The notes beneath the pieces are model-generated. The model did no database searches, was not told where the DNA came from, and saw only the letters and a program-made list of their open reading frames with translations. Of a stretch of 64,000 bases of DNA, positions 8,424 through 17,412 are shown piece by piece (position 1 is the stretch's first letter; each line of letters opens with the position of its first letter). The position numbers and the translations under genes are program-made. Location: NCBI GenBank assembly GCA_012839355.1, contig DUNK01000013.1:1-64000 (forward strand). The letters run 5' to 3'. Origin of the DNA: Acholeplasma sp. Its GTDB lineage: Bacteria > Bacillota_I > Bacilli_A > Acholeplasmatales > UBA5453.

Positions 8424-9398
8424 ATGAAATTAAAAATTGGGAATGTAGTTTTAGACAATAATTTAATCTTAGCTCCGATGGCAGGTGTATCAAATAGTGC
8501 CTTTAGAGAAATAGTTAGAAAGCATGGTGCAGGGCTCACTTATTCAGAGATGGTTTCTGATAAAGGAATCCTTTTTGATAATGCTAAAACTATCTCCCTT
8601 TTATATAGTAGAAAAGAGGAGCATCCATATGCTCAACAAATCTTTGGAGCCGATATAGAATCGTTAGTAAAAGCTGCTAAGTATGTTAATGATAATACGG
8701 ACTGTGACATCATTGATATAAATATGGGATGTCCCGTACCTAAGGTATCTTCTAGGGCTCAAGCGGGAGCCGCACTACTTAAAGACCCCAATAAAATTTA
8801 TGAAGTAATTAAAGCCGTTAAAAGAGTAATTACTAAGCCTCTAACAATTAAAATTAGAAGTGGTTGGGATGGTAATTCTATTAACGCAGTTGAGGTTGCA
8901 AAAATTGCTGAAAAAGCAAAAGTAGATGCAATAATAATTCACGGCCGAACACGCAAACAAATGTACTCAGGAAGTGTTGATTTAGAAATTATTAAAAAAG
9001 TAAAAGAAGCTGTTAACATTCCTGTGATTGGCAATGGTGATATTATTGATGGTCCTACTGCTAAAAGGATGTTAGATTATACTAAGGTTGATGGTATCAT
9101 GATTGGTAGGGCAGCACTAGGAAACCCATGGATTTTTAATGAGATTAACCATTATTTAAAGACTGGTGAAACATTAGATAGACCAACGCTTGAAGAGATT
9201 AAAAATGTCTTAATAGAACATTATGAAAAGTTAATTAAAATTAAAGGTGAGCATTTAGCGAACTTAGAGATTAGATCTATTGGCACTCACTATTTTAAAG
9301 GTCTTCCTAATGCTAAAGAGACAAAAGTAAAACTTAGTAGGGTTAATGGAAGAGAAGAGTTTTATGAAATAGTTAATAATTATTTTGAATTATTATAA
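8424..9398 (+). CDS. dusB: tRNA-dihydrouridine synthase
   Basis: FMN enzyme that reduces uridine to dihydrouridine in tRNA D-loops. Family motifs are in order: APMAGVSN (residues about 17-24), INMGCPVPKV with the catalytic Cys, KIRSGWD, and IIHGRTRKQMYSG. At 324 aa it matches the DusB class found in Bacillota. The stop is convergent with hflX; the two genes overlap by 19 nt at their 3-prime ends. Confidence 0.94.
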   Translation: MKLKIGNVVLDNNLILAPMAGVSNSAFREIVRKHGAGLTYSEMVSDKGILFDNAKTISLLYSRKEEHPYAQQIFGADIESLVKAAKYVNDNTDCDIIDINMGCPVPKVSSRAQAGAALLKDPNKIYEVIKAVKRVITKPLTIKIRSGWDGNSINAVEVAKIAEKAKVDAIIIHGRTRKQMYSGSVDLEIIKKVKEAVNIPVIGNGDIIDGPTAKRMLDYTKVDGIMIGRAALGNPWIFNEINHYLKTGETLDRPTLEEIKNVLIEHYEKLIKIKGEHLANLEIRSIGTHYFKGLPNAKETKVKLSRVNGREEFYEIVNNYFELL

Positions 9399-10627
9399 CT
9401 ATACAAATAATCTTTATAAGTCTCTAATTGTTTTTGAAACATTTTGACTTCTAAATAAACATAATCATTTAGATATTGTGTATCTAAGACTCGTGTTTTA
9501 GCGTTTAATTCTGAAACGATATTTTGTTTGTTGTATGGAAGTCTCAGTTTAACTATAATAATTTCACCAAATATATTTTTATAAAGATGATTAATTAAAA
9601 GATCAATGTTTTCATTTGTTTTATTAGAAATCCAAAAACCATCTAAATCATTTTTATCATTAATTAAATCAAGCCTTGTATAAACCTCAAGGGAATTAAT
9701 ATGTTCACAGTTTAAATCTTTTAAAACAGACTTAGTAGTTTTTATATGTAAGTCTTTTTCTTTACTTGTGCCATCAACAATGTGAATAATTAAATCACTA
9801 TTTTCAATTTCTTTTAATGTTGATTTAAAGGAGTTAATAAACTCGTGTGGCAGTCTTGTAAGAAAACCGATAGTGTCTGATAAAATAAAATCAGGATAAC
9901 CATTTTTAGAGATTCTTCTAGCTGTAGTATCTAGTGTGGCGAATAAAACATCTTCTTCATAAACTAAATTAGAATCTAATTCTAAATGTTTAATTAAGGT
10001 GTTTAATGTTGCGCTCTTGCCAGCGTTAGTATAACCAACTAAACTTACAAGCGGGACTCGGTTAATCGTTCTCGCTTTTCTTTCAACTTTTCGTTGTATG
10101 TCTAGTTTTTTAATGGCCTGTTCGGTTTTAGAAATAGTAGTTTGAATTACTCTTCTATCTAATTCTAATTTGGTCTCACCAGGACCTTTAGCATTATATG
10201 TTCCACCACCTTGGCGCGATAGACTAGAACGCATCCCAACAAGTCTTGGAAGAAGATATTTTTGCTGGGCTAAAGAGACTTCTAACATTGCTGATTTAGT
10301 CTTGGCTCTTTCAGCGAATATAGATAAGATTAAAAAACTTCTATCGATGATTTGCGTGTCTAATTCTTTTTCTAAATTTCTAATTTGTGCAGGAGTTAAT
10401 TCTTCATCAAAAATAACCATTGTCGCATTTGTATGCTGAACTATATTTTTTAGTTCTTGAACTTTACCACTACCGATACATGTTTTTATGTTGGGTTTAT
10501 CCAATCTTTGAGTAATTTTTTCAATTACTTCAATGTTTAAGGCAGAAGCAACATTTTCTAATTCCTCTAAGGAATATTCCATATTATATTTTCCTAAATC
10601 AATACCAACTAAAATTGCTTTATCCAT
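9380..10627 (-). CDS. hflX: ribosome-associated GTPase HflX
   Basis: GTPase that splits stalled or hibernating 70S ribosomes. The N-terminal ND1 domain contains FDEELTPAQIRNLE, and the GTPase domain has G1 VGYTNAGKSATLN and the G3-region DTIGFLTRLPHEF. The conserved linker RxxGGGTYNAKGPGETKLE is present at about residues 140-155. The 415-aa length is normal. It is transcribed against dusB and overlaps it by 19 nt; the promoter side faces cdaA. Confidence 0.95.
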   Translation of the reverse strand: MDKAILVGIDLGKYNMEYSLEELENVASALNIEVIEKITQRLDKPNIKTCIGSGKVQELKNIVQHTNATMVIFDEELTPAQIRNLEKELDTQIIDRSFLILSIFAERAKTKSAMLEVSLAQQKYLLPRLVGMRSSLSRQGGGTYNAKGPGETKLELDRRVIQTTISKTEQAIKKLDIQRKVERKARTINRVPLVSLVGYTNAGKSATLNTLIKHLELDSNLVYEEDVLFATLDTTARRISKNGYPDFILSDTIGFLTRLPHEFINSFKSTLKEIENSDLIIHIVDGTSKEKDLHIKTTKSVLKDLNCEHINSLEVYTRLDLINDKNDLDGFWISNKTNENIDLLINHLYKNIFGEIIIVKLRLPYNKQNIVSELNAKTRVLDTQYLNDYVYLEVKMFQKQLETYKDYLYSYNNSK

Positions 10628-10709
10628 TACGCACCTCGAATATATTATACATCAAAAAATAATAATTGATTAACAAAGTTAATTCCACTCACTAAAACAT
10701 AAAAACATG

Positions 10710-10718
10710 TGGTATAAT
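10710..10718 (+). promoter_or_regulatory. extended -10 promoter of the cdaA cluster
   Basis: TGGTATAAT lies 31 nt upstream of the chosen cdaA start. No good -35. Confidence 0.6.
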
Positions 10719-10749
10719 ATACTATGTAATAAAAAGGAGTTTGATAGAG

Positions 10750-11481
10750 ATGAATGTATTAAAAATAATTTTAGAAGCGTATATTATATGGACGGTAGTA
10801 TACTTTTTACTTTCATACTTTTTTAAATCAAAAAGACTATTTAAATTATTTTTAGTCGCGCTTTTTATTATTTCTATATATTTATTAACTGTTTGGTTGA
10901 AATTACCAGTTGCTTCAAGAGTAATGCGAATGGTTGTTGCAGTTTTACCGATTGTGATTGTGGCGTTAATATCTGTTGATTTAAGAAGAGGGTTTGATTC
11001 TGCTTGGTCGACAGACTTATTAGAAGTAGCAGCAATCGGATCAAGAGAAACGAAAACACATATTGTCGAAGCTGCACTTGCGTTATCTAAAAACAAAATA
11101 GGCGCTTTAATAACAATTGAAAAACACACTTCGCTTGATGTGTATGCTGAAAGGGCAATTACGCTAGATGCAGTAGTTTCAAAAGAATTATTAATGAACA
11201 TCTTTACACCTAATACACCACTCCATGATGGAGCAGTAATCATTAAAGGTGATACGATTAGAGCTGCTGGTGTATACTTTGATTTAAGTGAGAGAAATAA
11301 AGAAGATAAAACAATGGGTTCACGTCATAGAGCAGCTTTAGGTATTAGTGAGACAACAGACTCACTTACAATTGTTGTATCAGAAGAAACAGGCAACATT
11401 ACTTTAGCAATTGATGGAATTATGATTAGAGCTAATGATGCCGAGAAGATGTATGAATATATCAATATGTATTTAAGGTAG
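10750..11481 (+). CDS. cdaA: membrane diadenylate cyclase CdaA (c-di-AMP synthase)
   Basis: Makes cyclic di-AMP, the nucleotide that controls potassium and osmolyte transport in Gram-positive bacteria. Three N-terminal membrane helices precede the DAC domain with the catalytic LHDGAVII and GSRHRAALGISE motifs. I start at the ATG at 10750, 10 nt after GGAG; the track's TTG at 10741 is too close to the ribosome binding site. The usual partners cdaR and glmM are not next to it. A small membrane protein and a PAS/GGDEF-like protein follow within 12 nt each. Confidence 0.95.
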   Translation: MNVLKIILEAYIIWTVVYFLLSYFFKSKRLFKLFLVALFIISIYLLTVWLKLPVASRVMRMVVAVLPIVIVALISVDLRRGFDSAWSTDLLEVAAIGSRETKTHIVEAALALSKNKIGALITIEKHTSLDVYAERAITLDAVVSKELLMNIFTPNTPLHDGAVIIKGDTIRAAGVYFDLSERNKEDKTMGSRHRAALGISETTDSLTIVVSEETGNITLAIDGIMIRANDAEKMYEYINMYLR

Positions 11482-11490
11482 GGAAGAAGA

Positions 11491-11673
11491 ATGAGTAAAG
11501 TTAAAGGATTTTTTATTTGGTTAGGCAAATTAATAGTAACACCATTAAAAGCAATCGTAGCGATTCCCATTTCTGACCGTTTCATTACAATTATGAATAA
11601 ACACTTTTGGTTAAGAATGATACTTGCAGCAATTGTTACTGCAGTAATAATGATGATTGGTTATTGGATATAA
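11491..11673 (+). CDS. small membrane protein, 60 aa
   Basis: Unknown. The peptide has a basic N-terminal half and one clear hydrophobic helix at about residues 40-59 (RMILAAIVTAVIMMIGYWI), with a weaker amphipathic stretch at the start. It lies 9 nt after cdaA and 12 nt before the next gene, so it is co-transcribed. It holds the position normally taken by cdaR, but it lacks the YbbR repeats and cannot be CdaR. A role as CdaA membrane partner is only an inference from position. Confidence 0.65.
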   Translation: MSKVKGFFIWLGKLIVTPLKAIVAIPISDRFITIMNKHFWLRMILAAIVTAVIMMIGYWI

Positions 11674-11685
11674 GGGGTTGATAGT

Positions 11686-13260
11686 TTGTCGTTAGTACCA
11701 CTTGTGCCATTATTTGTAGCACTCATAGCAGTAGTTATTGTAATAATAATTAATATAATGGATGATAAAGTTCATCCAGTTCTATTTGTAATAGCACTAT
11801 TAAATGCTGGTGCTTTTTTAGCATACTTACCTTTTTATGAAAAGTATATAAATGAAGACTGGTTTAATAATCTGTTTTTAGCGCACACTATTTTTGCGGG
11901 TTTATTACTTTTATTCATGTTATACATCCAACTTAAAAAGATTTTGTTTTTCAAATCGCATTATCAGAGTTTTATAAGTTCAATTAAAGTTTCTGAATGG
12001 GATGCTTACTATGTGCTTGATCATAAAGATAGAATTAAAGAAATGAGCGCAAGCATTTTAGAAGAGTTAGGATTTATGTTTTCAGATGTTAAAGGAAAAA
12101 ACTTTTATGAAATTTTAAATAAATCAATTAGGGTAACAAGTTTAGATGATGTGGAAACAAATAATAGACTTTTAGAAAGTTATTATGCAGATTATGCAAA
12201 AAGAGCAACTAAACATCAGTTAGATGTTCATACATTAATCTTTCAAAATCATCAAGGTAAAACGACACTATTAAGAACAACAGAACAACCAATCTTTATT
12301 TTAGGAAGATATCGCGGAAGAATTAATATTGGTGAGAAAAGAACAGACTTTAATTTAGTCGAGATTGAAAGAAAACTTAAACAAAAAGACCGTGAATTAG
12401 ATTCTTTAAGATTTAAGTATGTTGCGACATTGGAGTTAATTAATGAAGGTTTATATTATATTGATTTAGATGAACATACTATTTGGGCAAGTGATGCATT
12501 ATTAAAAAAACTAGGGTTTACTAGTAATGTAATAGAATTAAAAGATTTTTATAGTTATATTTATGAAGATGATTTAAAGAGTTATTTAGGAACATTGTCA
12601 TCATTAACTGAACGCAAACAAACCTATAAGACAAGATATAGAATGTTAATTGATGGTCAGTATGTGTGGGTAGATGATCGCGGTAAAAGAATATTTGAAG
12701 ATGTCACATCTAATTTAATTGTTGGGTTTTTAGACATAGTTGATACACGTGGTTATTATAAGACTGATAATGAATTATTAGATAGCCTGCAAACAGAAAA
12801 AGAACTACACTTTCACCTTGAAGATTTATACAGAAAAAACAAAAGATTTCAACTCGCTTTATTTGAACTTAAAAACATTCCTGAGATTAATAAGGAATAT
12901 GGAAGAGAAATCGGTAATATGTTAATTAGCGAGTATGTTAAGAAACTAGTTAATTCATTTATGAGTGAATCAAGTGGAATTTTTAGAATTACAGGTTTAA
13001 CATTTGCGGTAACATTAATTGACCCACAAAAGATGCAAGTATTAAAAAAAGGTGCAGTAGCTAATCCTAAGTTTTTAAATATGGAAATGAGCTATGGAGC
13101 AATTAATGCTGAAGTAGATGTGATAATGGGTGTCGGTGCATCGTATGCCGGAGCTAGAAATGCGAAAGAATTATATAACGAAGCCGAACAAGCCCTTAAC
13201 TTAACTAAGCATAAAGAATATAAGAGTAATGTGTGCTATTATGAAGACATTGAGAAGTAA
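11686..13260 (+). CDS. membrane PAS / degenerate GGDEF protein
   Basis: 524 aa starting at TTG, preceded by AAGGGG. Three transmembrane helices fill residues 1-85. A linker and PAS-like regions follow (WDAYYVLD at about 105; a second at about 250-350 containing LINEGLYYIDLDEHTIWASDALLKKLG features). The C-terminal 140 residues have the GGDEF-domain outline, but the signature is RITGLTFAV, so the GGDEF/GGEEF loop is lost and diguanylate cyclase activity is not expected. This is the front half of the GdpP plan (TM-PAS-degenerate GGDEF) without the DHH phosphodiesterase. It is linked to cdaA. Confidence 0.7.
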   Translation: MSLVPLVPLFVALIAVVIVIIINIMDDKVHPVLFVIALLNAGAFLAYLPFYEKYINEDWFNNLFLAHTIFAGLLLLFMLYIQLKKILFFKSHYQSFISSIKVSEWDAYYVLDHKDRIKEMSASILEELGFMFSDVKGKNFYEILNKSIRVTSLDDVETNNRLLESYYADYAKRATKHQLDVHTLIFQNHQGKTTLLRTTEQPIFILGRYRGRINIGEKRTDFNLVEIERKLKQKDRELDSLRFKYVATLELINEGLYYIDLDEHTIWASDALLKKLGFTSNVIELKDFYSYIYEDDLKSYLGTLSSLTERKQTYKTRYRMLIDGQYVWVDDRGKRIFEDVTSNLIVGFLDIVDTRGYYKTDNELLDSLQTEKELHFHLEDLYRKNKRFQLALFELKNIPEINKEYGREIGNMLISEYVKKLVNSFMSESSGIFRITGLTFAVTLIDPQKMQVLKKGAVANPKFLNMEMSYGAINAEVDVIMGVGASYAGARNAKELYNEAEQALNLTKHKEYKSNVCYYEDIEK

Positions 13261-13765
13261 AGTTGAGGTTAGAAATTACGCCCAGAAAAAAGTAAAAGAA
13301 TTAAGTGAAAAAGCTAAAGAAAAAAGGACTTTTGAAATCATTGAATTATTAAAGAAAAATAAAGCATTTTTAAACGCTCAAAAAGTGGGATTATATTACC
13401 CGTTAAAAGATGAGGTAAACATCTTAAAAATAATGGAAATATTTAAAGATAAAAAGTACTATTTTCCAAAGATAAAAAATGAAAATATGGATTTTAGAAA
13501 AGTCAATGATTCAACTAGTTTAGTTATAGGAAAATTTAACATAAAAGAACCAACTTCAAGTATGGAAATTGAAGAAGAAATAGATGTATATTTGATTCCT
13601 TGTTTAGCTACTAGTGGTAACTATAGAATTGGACATGGGAAAGGATATTATGATAGATATTTTAAGAGGTTAAAAGGTTATAAAATTGGGATAGTTTTCA
13701 GTGAGTTAAAAGACTTAAATGTTAAGATTGATGAATATGACATTCCAATGGATATAATCTTATAG
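13241..13765 (+). CDS. 5-formyltetrahydrofolate cyclo-ligase
   Basis: Converts 5-formyl-THF to 5,10-methenyl-THF with ATP in one-carbon metabolism (YgfA/MTHFS family). The signature RIGHGKGYYDRYF corresponds to the ATP-binding GxGxGYYDR loop. The start overlaps the end of the GGDEF-like gene. I prefer the ATG at 13241 (MKTLRSK) because family proteins begin near there; the track's ATG at 13229 has no better ribosome binding site. It is 7 nt from ispDF. Confidence 0.88.
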   Translation: MKTLRSKVEVRNYAQKKVKELSEKAKEKRTFEIIELLKKNKAFLNAQKVGLYYPLKDEVNILKIMEIFKDKKYYFPKIKNENMDFRKVNDSTSLVIGKFNIKEPTSSMEIEEEIDVYLIPCLATSGNYRIGHGKGYYDRYFKRLKGYKIGIVFSELKDLNVKIDEYDIPMDIIL

Positions 13766-13772
13766 GAGTAAG

Positions 13773-14870
13773 ATGTATACAGCAATTATTTTAGCAGCCG
13801 GAAAAGGCGCAAGAACAACATTATCAGTAAATAAAACTAATCTTTTATTAGACCATAAACCCTTATATAAACACTCGGTTGATGTGTTTAAAAGTGCGGG
13901 AGTTAATGTTGTTTTAGTAATCAATAAAGATGATGAAGAATTTATCAAAAAATGGAGTAACAACACTCTTTATACATATGGAGGAGAAACGCGTACCGAT
14001 TCTGTTAATGAAGGATTAAAATTAGTAAAATCTAAGTATGTGTTTATCCATGATGCAGCTAGACCATTTATAAATAAAAAAATGATAGAAGACATTAAAG
14101 AATTATTGAACAAATATGATGCAGTTTTAACGTGTAAAAATGTAGTTAATACTATCTATGATAAAGAATTAAATGTGATAGATAGAAACACACTTTTAGA
14201 AGCGGAAACCCCACAAGCTTTTTCAACGGAAAAAATCAAAAAAGCTTATGAAGAAAAAGGCGTTAAAAACTACACTGATGATATAAGCGTTTTTAAAGAT
14301 TATTTTAATGATGAAATTGGCCTTTATTTTCATGATTATAACAACATTAAAATTACAACAAAAAAGGATGTAGAAAAGTATCTTATGCCAAACTATAAAA
14401 TCGGTCATTCATTTGATATTCATCAAACAGACAAAAACAGAAAGTTAATCTTAGGCGGAGTAGAAATAAAAAGTGATTTTGGACTTTTAGGATATAGTGA
14501 TGCTGATGTAGTTTTACATGTTGTGGCGGAGTCTATTTATGGTGCTTTAGGTATTGGAGATTTAGGGACTCACTTTCCAGATACAGATAATAAATATAAA
14601 GATTTAAATTCTCAAAAGCTAGTTATATTTGCCTTAGAAAAGTTAAAAGAAAAAGGCTATGTTTTAGAAAACATGGACATAACTGTTTTTTTAGAAAAAC
14701 CGAAGCTAAGTATGTATATTAATAAGATAAGAAAAAATATTGCTGAACTTTTAAATGTTAATGAATCTAATATAAATGTTAAATCTTCAACATATGAAAA
14801 ACTTGATGCAATAGGTAGTGGTAAGGCAATTGCAGCTGAAGCGGTTTGTTTAATAAAAAGAAGTAATTAG
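13773..14870 (+). CDS. ispDF: bifunctional IspD-IspF of the MEP isoprenoid pathway
   Basis: Residues 1-205 are IspD (CDP-ME synthase): AIILAAGKGAR nucleotide loop, VFIHDAARPFI, EAETPQAF. Residues about 208-365 are IspF (MEcPP synthase): the zinc ligands DIH and LH (FDIH, VVLHVV), GDLGTHFPDTD and the C-terminal IAAEAV. The two steps are joined by IspE, which is not in the window. IspF's usual GFDVH is GHSFDIH here but the metal ligands remain. Fusion is well known in alpha- and epsilon-proteobacteria and less usual in Bacillota-type genomes. Confidence 0.93.
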   Translation: MYTAIILAAGKGARTTLSVNKTNLLLDHKPLYKHSVDVFKSAGVNVVLVINKDDEEFIKKWSNNTLYTYGGETRTDSVNEGLKLVKSKYVFIHDAARPFINKKMIEDIKELLNKYDAVLTCKNVVNTIYDKELNVIDRNTLLEAETPQAFSTEKIKKAYEEKGVKNYTDDISVFKDYFNDEIGLYFHDYNNIKITTKKDVEKYLMPNYKIGHSFDIHQTDKNRKLILGGVEIKSDFGLLGYSDADVVLHVVAESIYGALGIGDLGTHFPDTDNKYKDLNSQKLVIFALEKLKEKGYVLENMDITVFLEKPKLSMYINKIRKNIAELLNVNESNINVKSSTYEKLDAIGSGKAIAAEAVCLIKRSN

Positions 14871-14879
14871 AGGTGGGAA

Positions 14880-15161
14880 ATGAAAAAGAATATAGTTGAG
14901 ACAACAGCAGGAACATACGAATTAATTAAAAATCACAAAGAAGCTTTTGATATTGTTAAATTTCAAGAAAGATATGTTGAAGAGATTTATGATAAGTATG
15001 AATATATCGTTGGCGATGTATCTAGTGAAATATTAAGAATCAAAGGTTTTTATGCTGATTTAAATAAAGAACCAAACATTAAAGAGATTCCAACTCATTT
15101 AAATGAAACTTGCAATTATAATACTGCCTACTTTATTCTAAAAAGAATAAATGAAAAATAA
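14880..15161 (+). CDS. yutD: YutD family protein
   Basis: 93 aa. The line AGTYELIKNHKEAFDIVKFQERY...YDYIVGD...LRIKGFY...CNYNTAYFILKR follows the YutD (DUF1027) family from Bacillota as I remember it. The biochemical role is not known. AGGTGG precedes the ATG. In B. subtilis yutD and the NifU-like yutI lie in the same neighbourhood, as here. Confidence 0.75.
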   Translation: MKKNIVETTAGTYELIKNHKEAFDIVKFQERYVEEIYDKYEYIVGDVSSEILRIKGFYADLNKEPNIKEIPTHLNETCNYNTAYFILKRINEK

Positions 15162-15219
15162 TTAGTGTTTTAGTTGAGTTAAAAGTTATAAATGATAAAA
15201 TGATTTTGGAGGCGATTTG

Positions 15220-15447
15220 ATGAACGAAACAGAAAGACTAGTTCGTGAGTTAACAGATAAAGTACAGCCATACTTAAAAAGTCATGGTGGCGGAGTAGAA
15301 GTTGTAGCGGTTGAAGATGGCGTTGTCTATGTGAAAATGTTAGGCGCATGTGTCGGCTGCCCGTTAATTGATGTGACACTTCGCGAAGGAATTGAAGAGA
15401 TGTTGTTAGAAAACGTCCCTGGAGTTGTAGCGGTTGTTGAGGTGTAA
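15220..15447 (+). CDS. NifU-like iron-sulfur scaffold protein (YutI/Nfu type)
   Basis: 76-aa Nfu domain protein that carries Fe-S clusters on a CxxC pair; here GACVGCPLIDVTL. The N-terminus EKVQPYLKSHGGGVEVV-like segment (here DKVQPYLKSHGGGVE) is typical. I use the ATG at 15220, 7 nt after GGAGG, rather than the TTG one codon earlier. Terminated by a hairpin that overlaps the last codons. Confidence 0.92.
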   Translation: MNETERLVRELTDKVQPYLKSHGGGVEVVAVEDGVVYVKMLGACVGCPLIDVTLREGIEEMLLENVPGVVAVVEV

Positions 15448-15466
15448 CCTCAAGCCGCTTTTATAT
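15429..15466 (+). terminator. terminator overlapping the end of the NifU-like gene
   Basis: AGCGG and TTGAGG pair with CCTCAA and CCGCT around TGTAA, with a small internal bulge, then a TTTTATATTTTAT tail. The stop codon lies in the loop. Confidence 0.65.
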
Positions 15467-15492
15467 TTTATCTATATTTTAATTTTAAAATG

Positions 15493-15501
15493 TGTTATTA
15501 T
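15493..15501 (+). promoter_or_regulatory. extended -10 promoter of the 617-aa/lemA operon
   Basis: TGTTATTAT lies 35 nt before the 617-aa start. No clear -35. Confidence 0.4.
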
Positions 15502-15536
15502 CAAAGTAGGTTGATTTTATATTATGGAGGAAATGA

Positions 15537-17390
15537 ATGGATAATAATCACATATATGAACCGGTAAACGAATACGATAAAAAATATCGCGACCTTCATA
15601 AAAAAAATGTAGAAGAATATTTTGAAGATCTTGTTAAAAAGTCAGGCGTAAATACTGAAGAAAACGTAGTAACAGTTAAAGAGGTTAAGAGACTTAGTAA
15701 ATTAGTTAAAGCTGAAAGCGAGAAGATTAAAAAGTTTAAGCGGATTAAAATGGCTTTAATTATTGGAATTATTATTACGTTTATTGCTTCTTTTGTTATG
15801 GTGTTTAGAATGACAAGACCTGATTATAGTGGTAATCTAGGTGTTGAAATAGTTGTTACTATTTTACTATTAGGTCTTGGTATAGGCTTTATCTTCTTGA
15901 TATTTAAAAAGATTAATGTAATTATTAAAGAATCAGAACGAATAAGCGCAGAGTTAAAGAGTAAGTTAAGAGAAGAGATTCAAAAAGGTTTTAATCAAAT
16001 GCGCCCACTAAATGATCTTTTTGATTGGGGTATGCCAGCAGAACTAGTTCAAAAAACATTACCGATGTTGGTGATGGATCCGTACTTTAATCCAAAAAGA
16101 TATGATGTTTTATACAATAAGTATGGTTTAATGGATAATTCACCAATTGATACATCAGTAACATTTGTTCAAAGTGGTGAAATTAAAGGTAATCCATTTG
16201 TCTTAGGCAAAATGGTAAATCATCAAATGGTAGACTATCCTTATCGCGGTTCAAAAACTATTAGTTGGACTGAAAGAGTTTCTGATGGTAAGGGTGGTTA
16301 TAGAACAGTTACTAGAACGCAAACACTTTATGCGACACTTATGAAACCGAAACCAGCATATTTTAGAAAGAGTTTCTTAATGTACGGAAACGAAGCTGCG
16401 CCAGATTTATCATTTTCAAGAACTTCAGCTAATGTTGATGATTTATCAGAAAAAGAAAGAAATAGAAAACTAGCTAGAGGCAAGAAGAAACTAGAAAAGA
16501 AAGCGAGAAAGAGTGTACATAAAGGTGGTTCTTTCACAGCATTAACTAATAGTGATTTTGATGTATTATTTGGAGCGACAAATCGTGACAATGAGGTTCA
16601 GTATCGACTTTTATATACGCCACTTGCGCAAAAAGAAACATTAAATATCATTTTAGATAATAAAGTTGGATTTGGAGATGACTTTGATTTTATTAAAAAG
16701 AAAATGATGAATATCATCATTCCTAAACATTTAGAACAAACAGACATTAACACGAATCCAAAAAGATATATTCACTATGATTTAGAAGAGATAAGAAGAA
16801 TCTTTAATGATTATAATAATTTATATTTTAAATCAGTATTCTTTAGTTTTGCACCACTATTTGCTATACCTTTATATCAACAACATAAGCCAAAAGAGTA
16901 TATTTATAAATCAAAATATAATTCTAATGTCTGTTCGTGGGAACATGAAGCAATTGCTAATGGATTTAGTCAAGGAATTTTAAAACATCCACTATCAGCG
17001 ACATTTAATATGATTAAAACTCGCTTAATCAGTTCTAGAAAAGGTGCAGATGAAGTGAGAATTACAGCCCATGGTTATGAAGAGTTTAGGGAAGTAGAAT
17101 ATGTGCCAGTTAGAGGTGGAGATGGATTTATGCATGATGTGCCAGTTGTTTGGTATCGTTATGAGCCTGTTAGTCAGGATACAGATATAGTTATTAAAAC
17201 CGCTGATACATTAAAGAGAAACGAATACATTAAAGATGTAATGAATAATGCAGATTGGCAAGCTTATTTAGATAAGAATTTAAGCGCCGGAAAAGAAGTA
17301 CTTTATAGAAGAAATATTATTGCATATACTTCTCATAAAGATGCAGGATTAGCAAGTATCGATGATCTGAAAAAGATTTTAGATAGATAA
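15537..17390 (+). CDS. membrane protein paired with LemA, 617 aa, function unknown
   Basis: Not recognised. The N-terminus is a charged helical region (1-65), followed by two transmembrane helices at about 73-91 and 101-121. A long soluble domain follows (about 150-617) with a basic, Lys/Arg-rich stretch near 305-330 (RNRKLARGKKKLEKKARK). There is no signal peptide and few Cys. Both helices place most of the protein on the cytoplasmic side if N-in. GGAGG lies 8 nt before ATG. lemA follows after 22 nt on the same strand, so the two membrane proteins are probably partners. Confidence 0.7.
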   Translation: MDNNHIYEPVNEYDKKYRDLHKKNVEEYFEDLVKKSGVNTEENVVTVKEVKRLSKLVKAESEKIKKFKRIKMALIIGIIITFIASFVMVFRMTRPDYSGNLGVEIVVTILLLGLGIGFIFLIFKKINVIIKESERISAELKSKLREEIQKGFNQMRPLNDLFDWGMPAELVQKTLPMLVMDPYFNPKRYDVLYNKYGLMDNSPIDTSVTFVQSGEIKGNPFVLGKMVNHQMVDYPYRGSKTISWTERVSDGKGGYRTVTRTQTLYATLMKPKPAYFRKSFLMYGNEAAPDLSFSRTSANVDDLSEKERNRKLARGKKKLEKKARKSVHKGGSFTALTNSDFDVLFGATNRDNEVQYRLLYTPLAQKETLNIILDNKVGFGDDFDFIKKKMMNIIIPKHLEQTDINTNPKRYIHYDLEEIRRIFNDYNNLYFKSVFFSFAPLFAIPLYQQHKPKEYIYKSKYNSNVCSWEHEAIANGFSQGILKHPLSATFNMIKTRLISSRKGADEVRITAHGYEEFREVEYVPVRGGDGFMHDVPVVWYRYEPVSQDTDIVIKTADTLKRNEYIKDVMNNADWQAYLDKNLSAGKEVLYRRNIIAYTSHKDAGLASIDDLKKILDR

Positions 17391-17412
17391 ATAAAAAAAG
17401 GAGGAATTACAG

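Noticed and set aside
11686-13260. Active diguanylate cyclase
   Set aside because: The GGDEF loop is replaced by RITGLTF; catalytic residues are absent.
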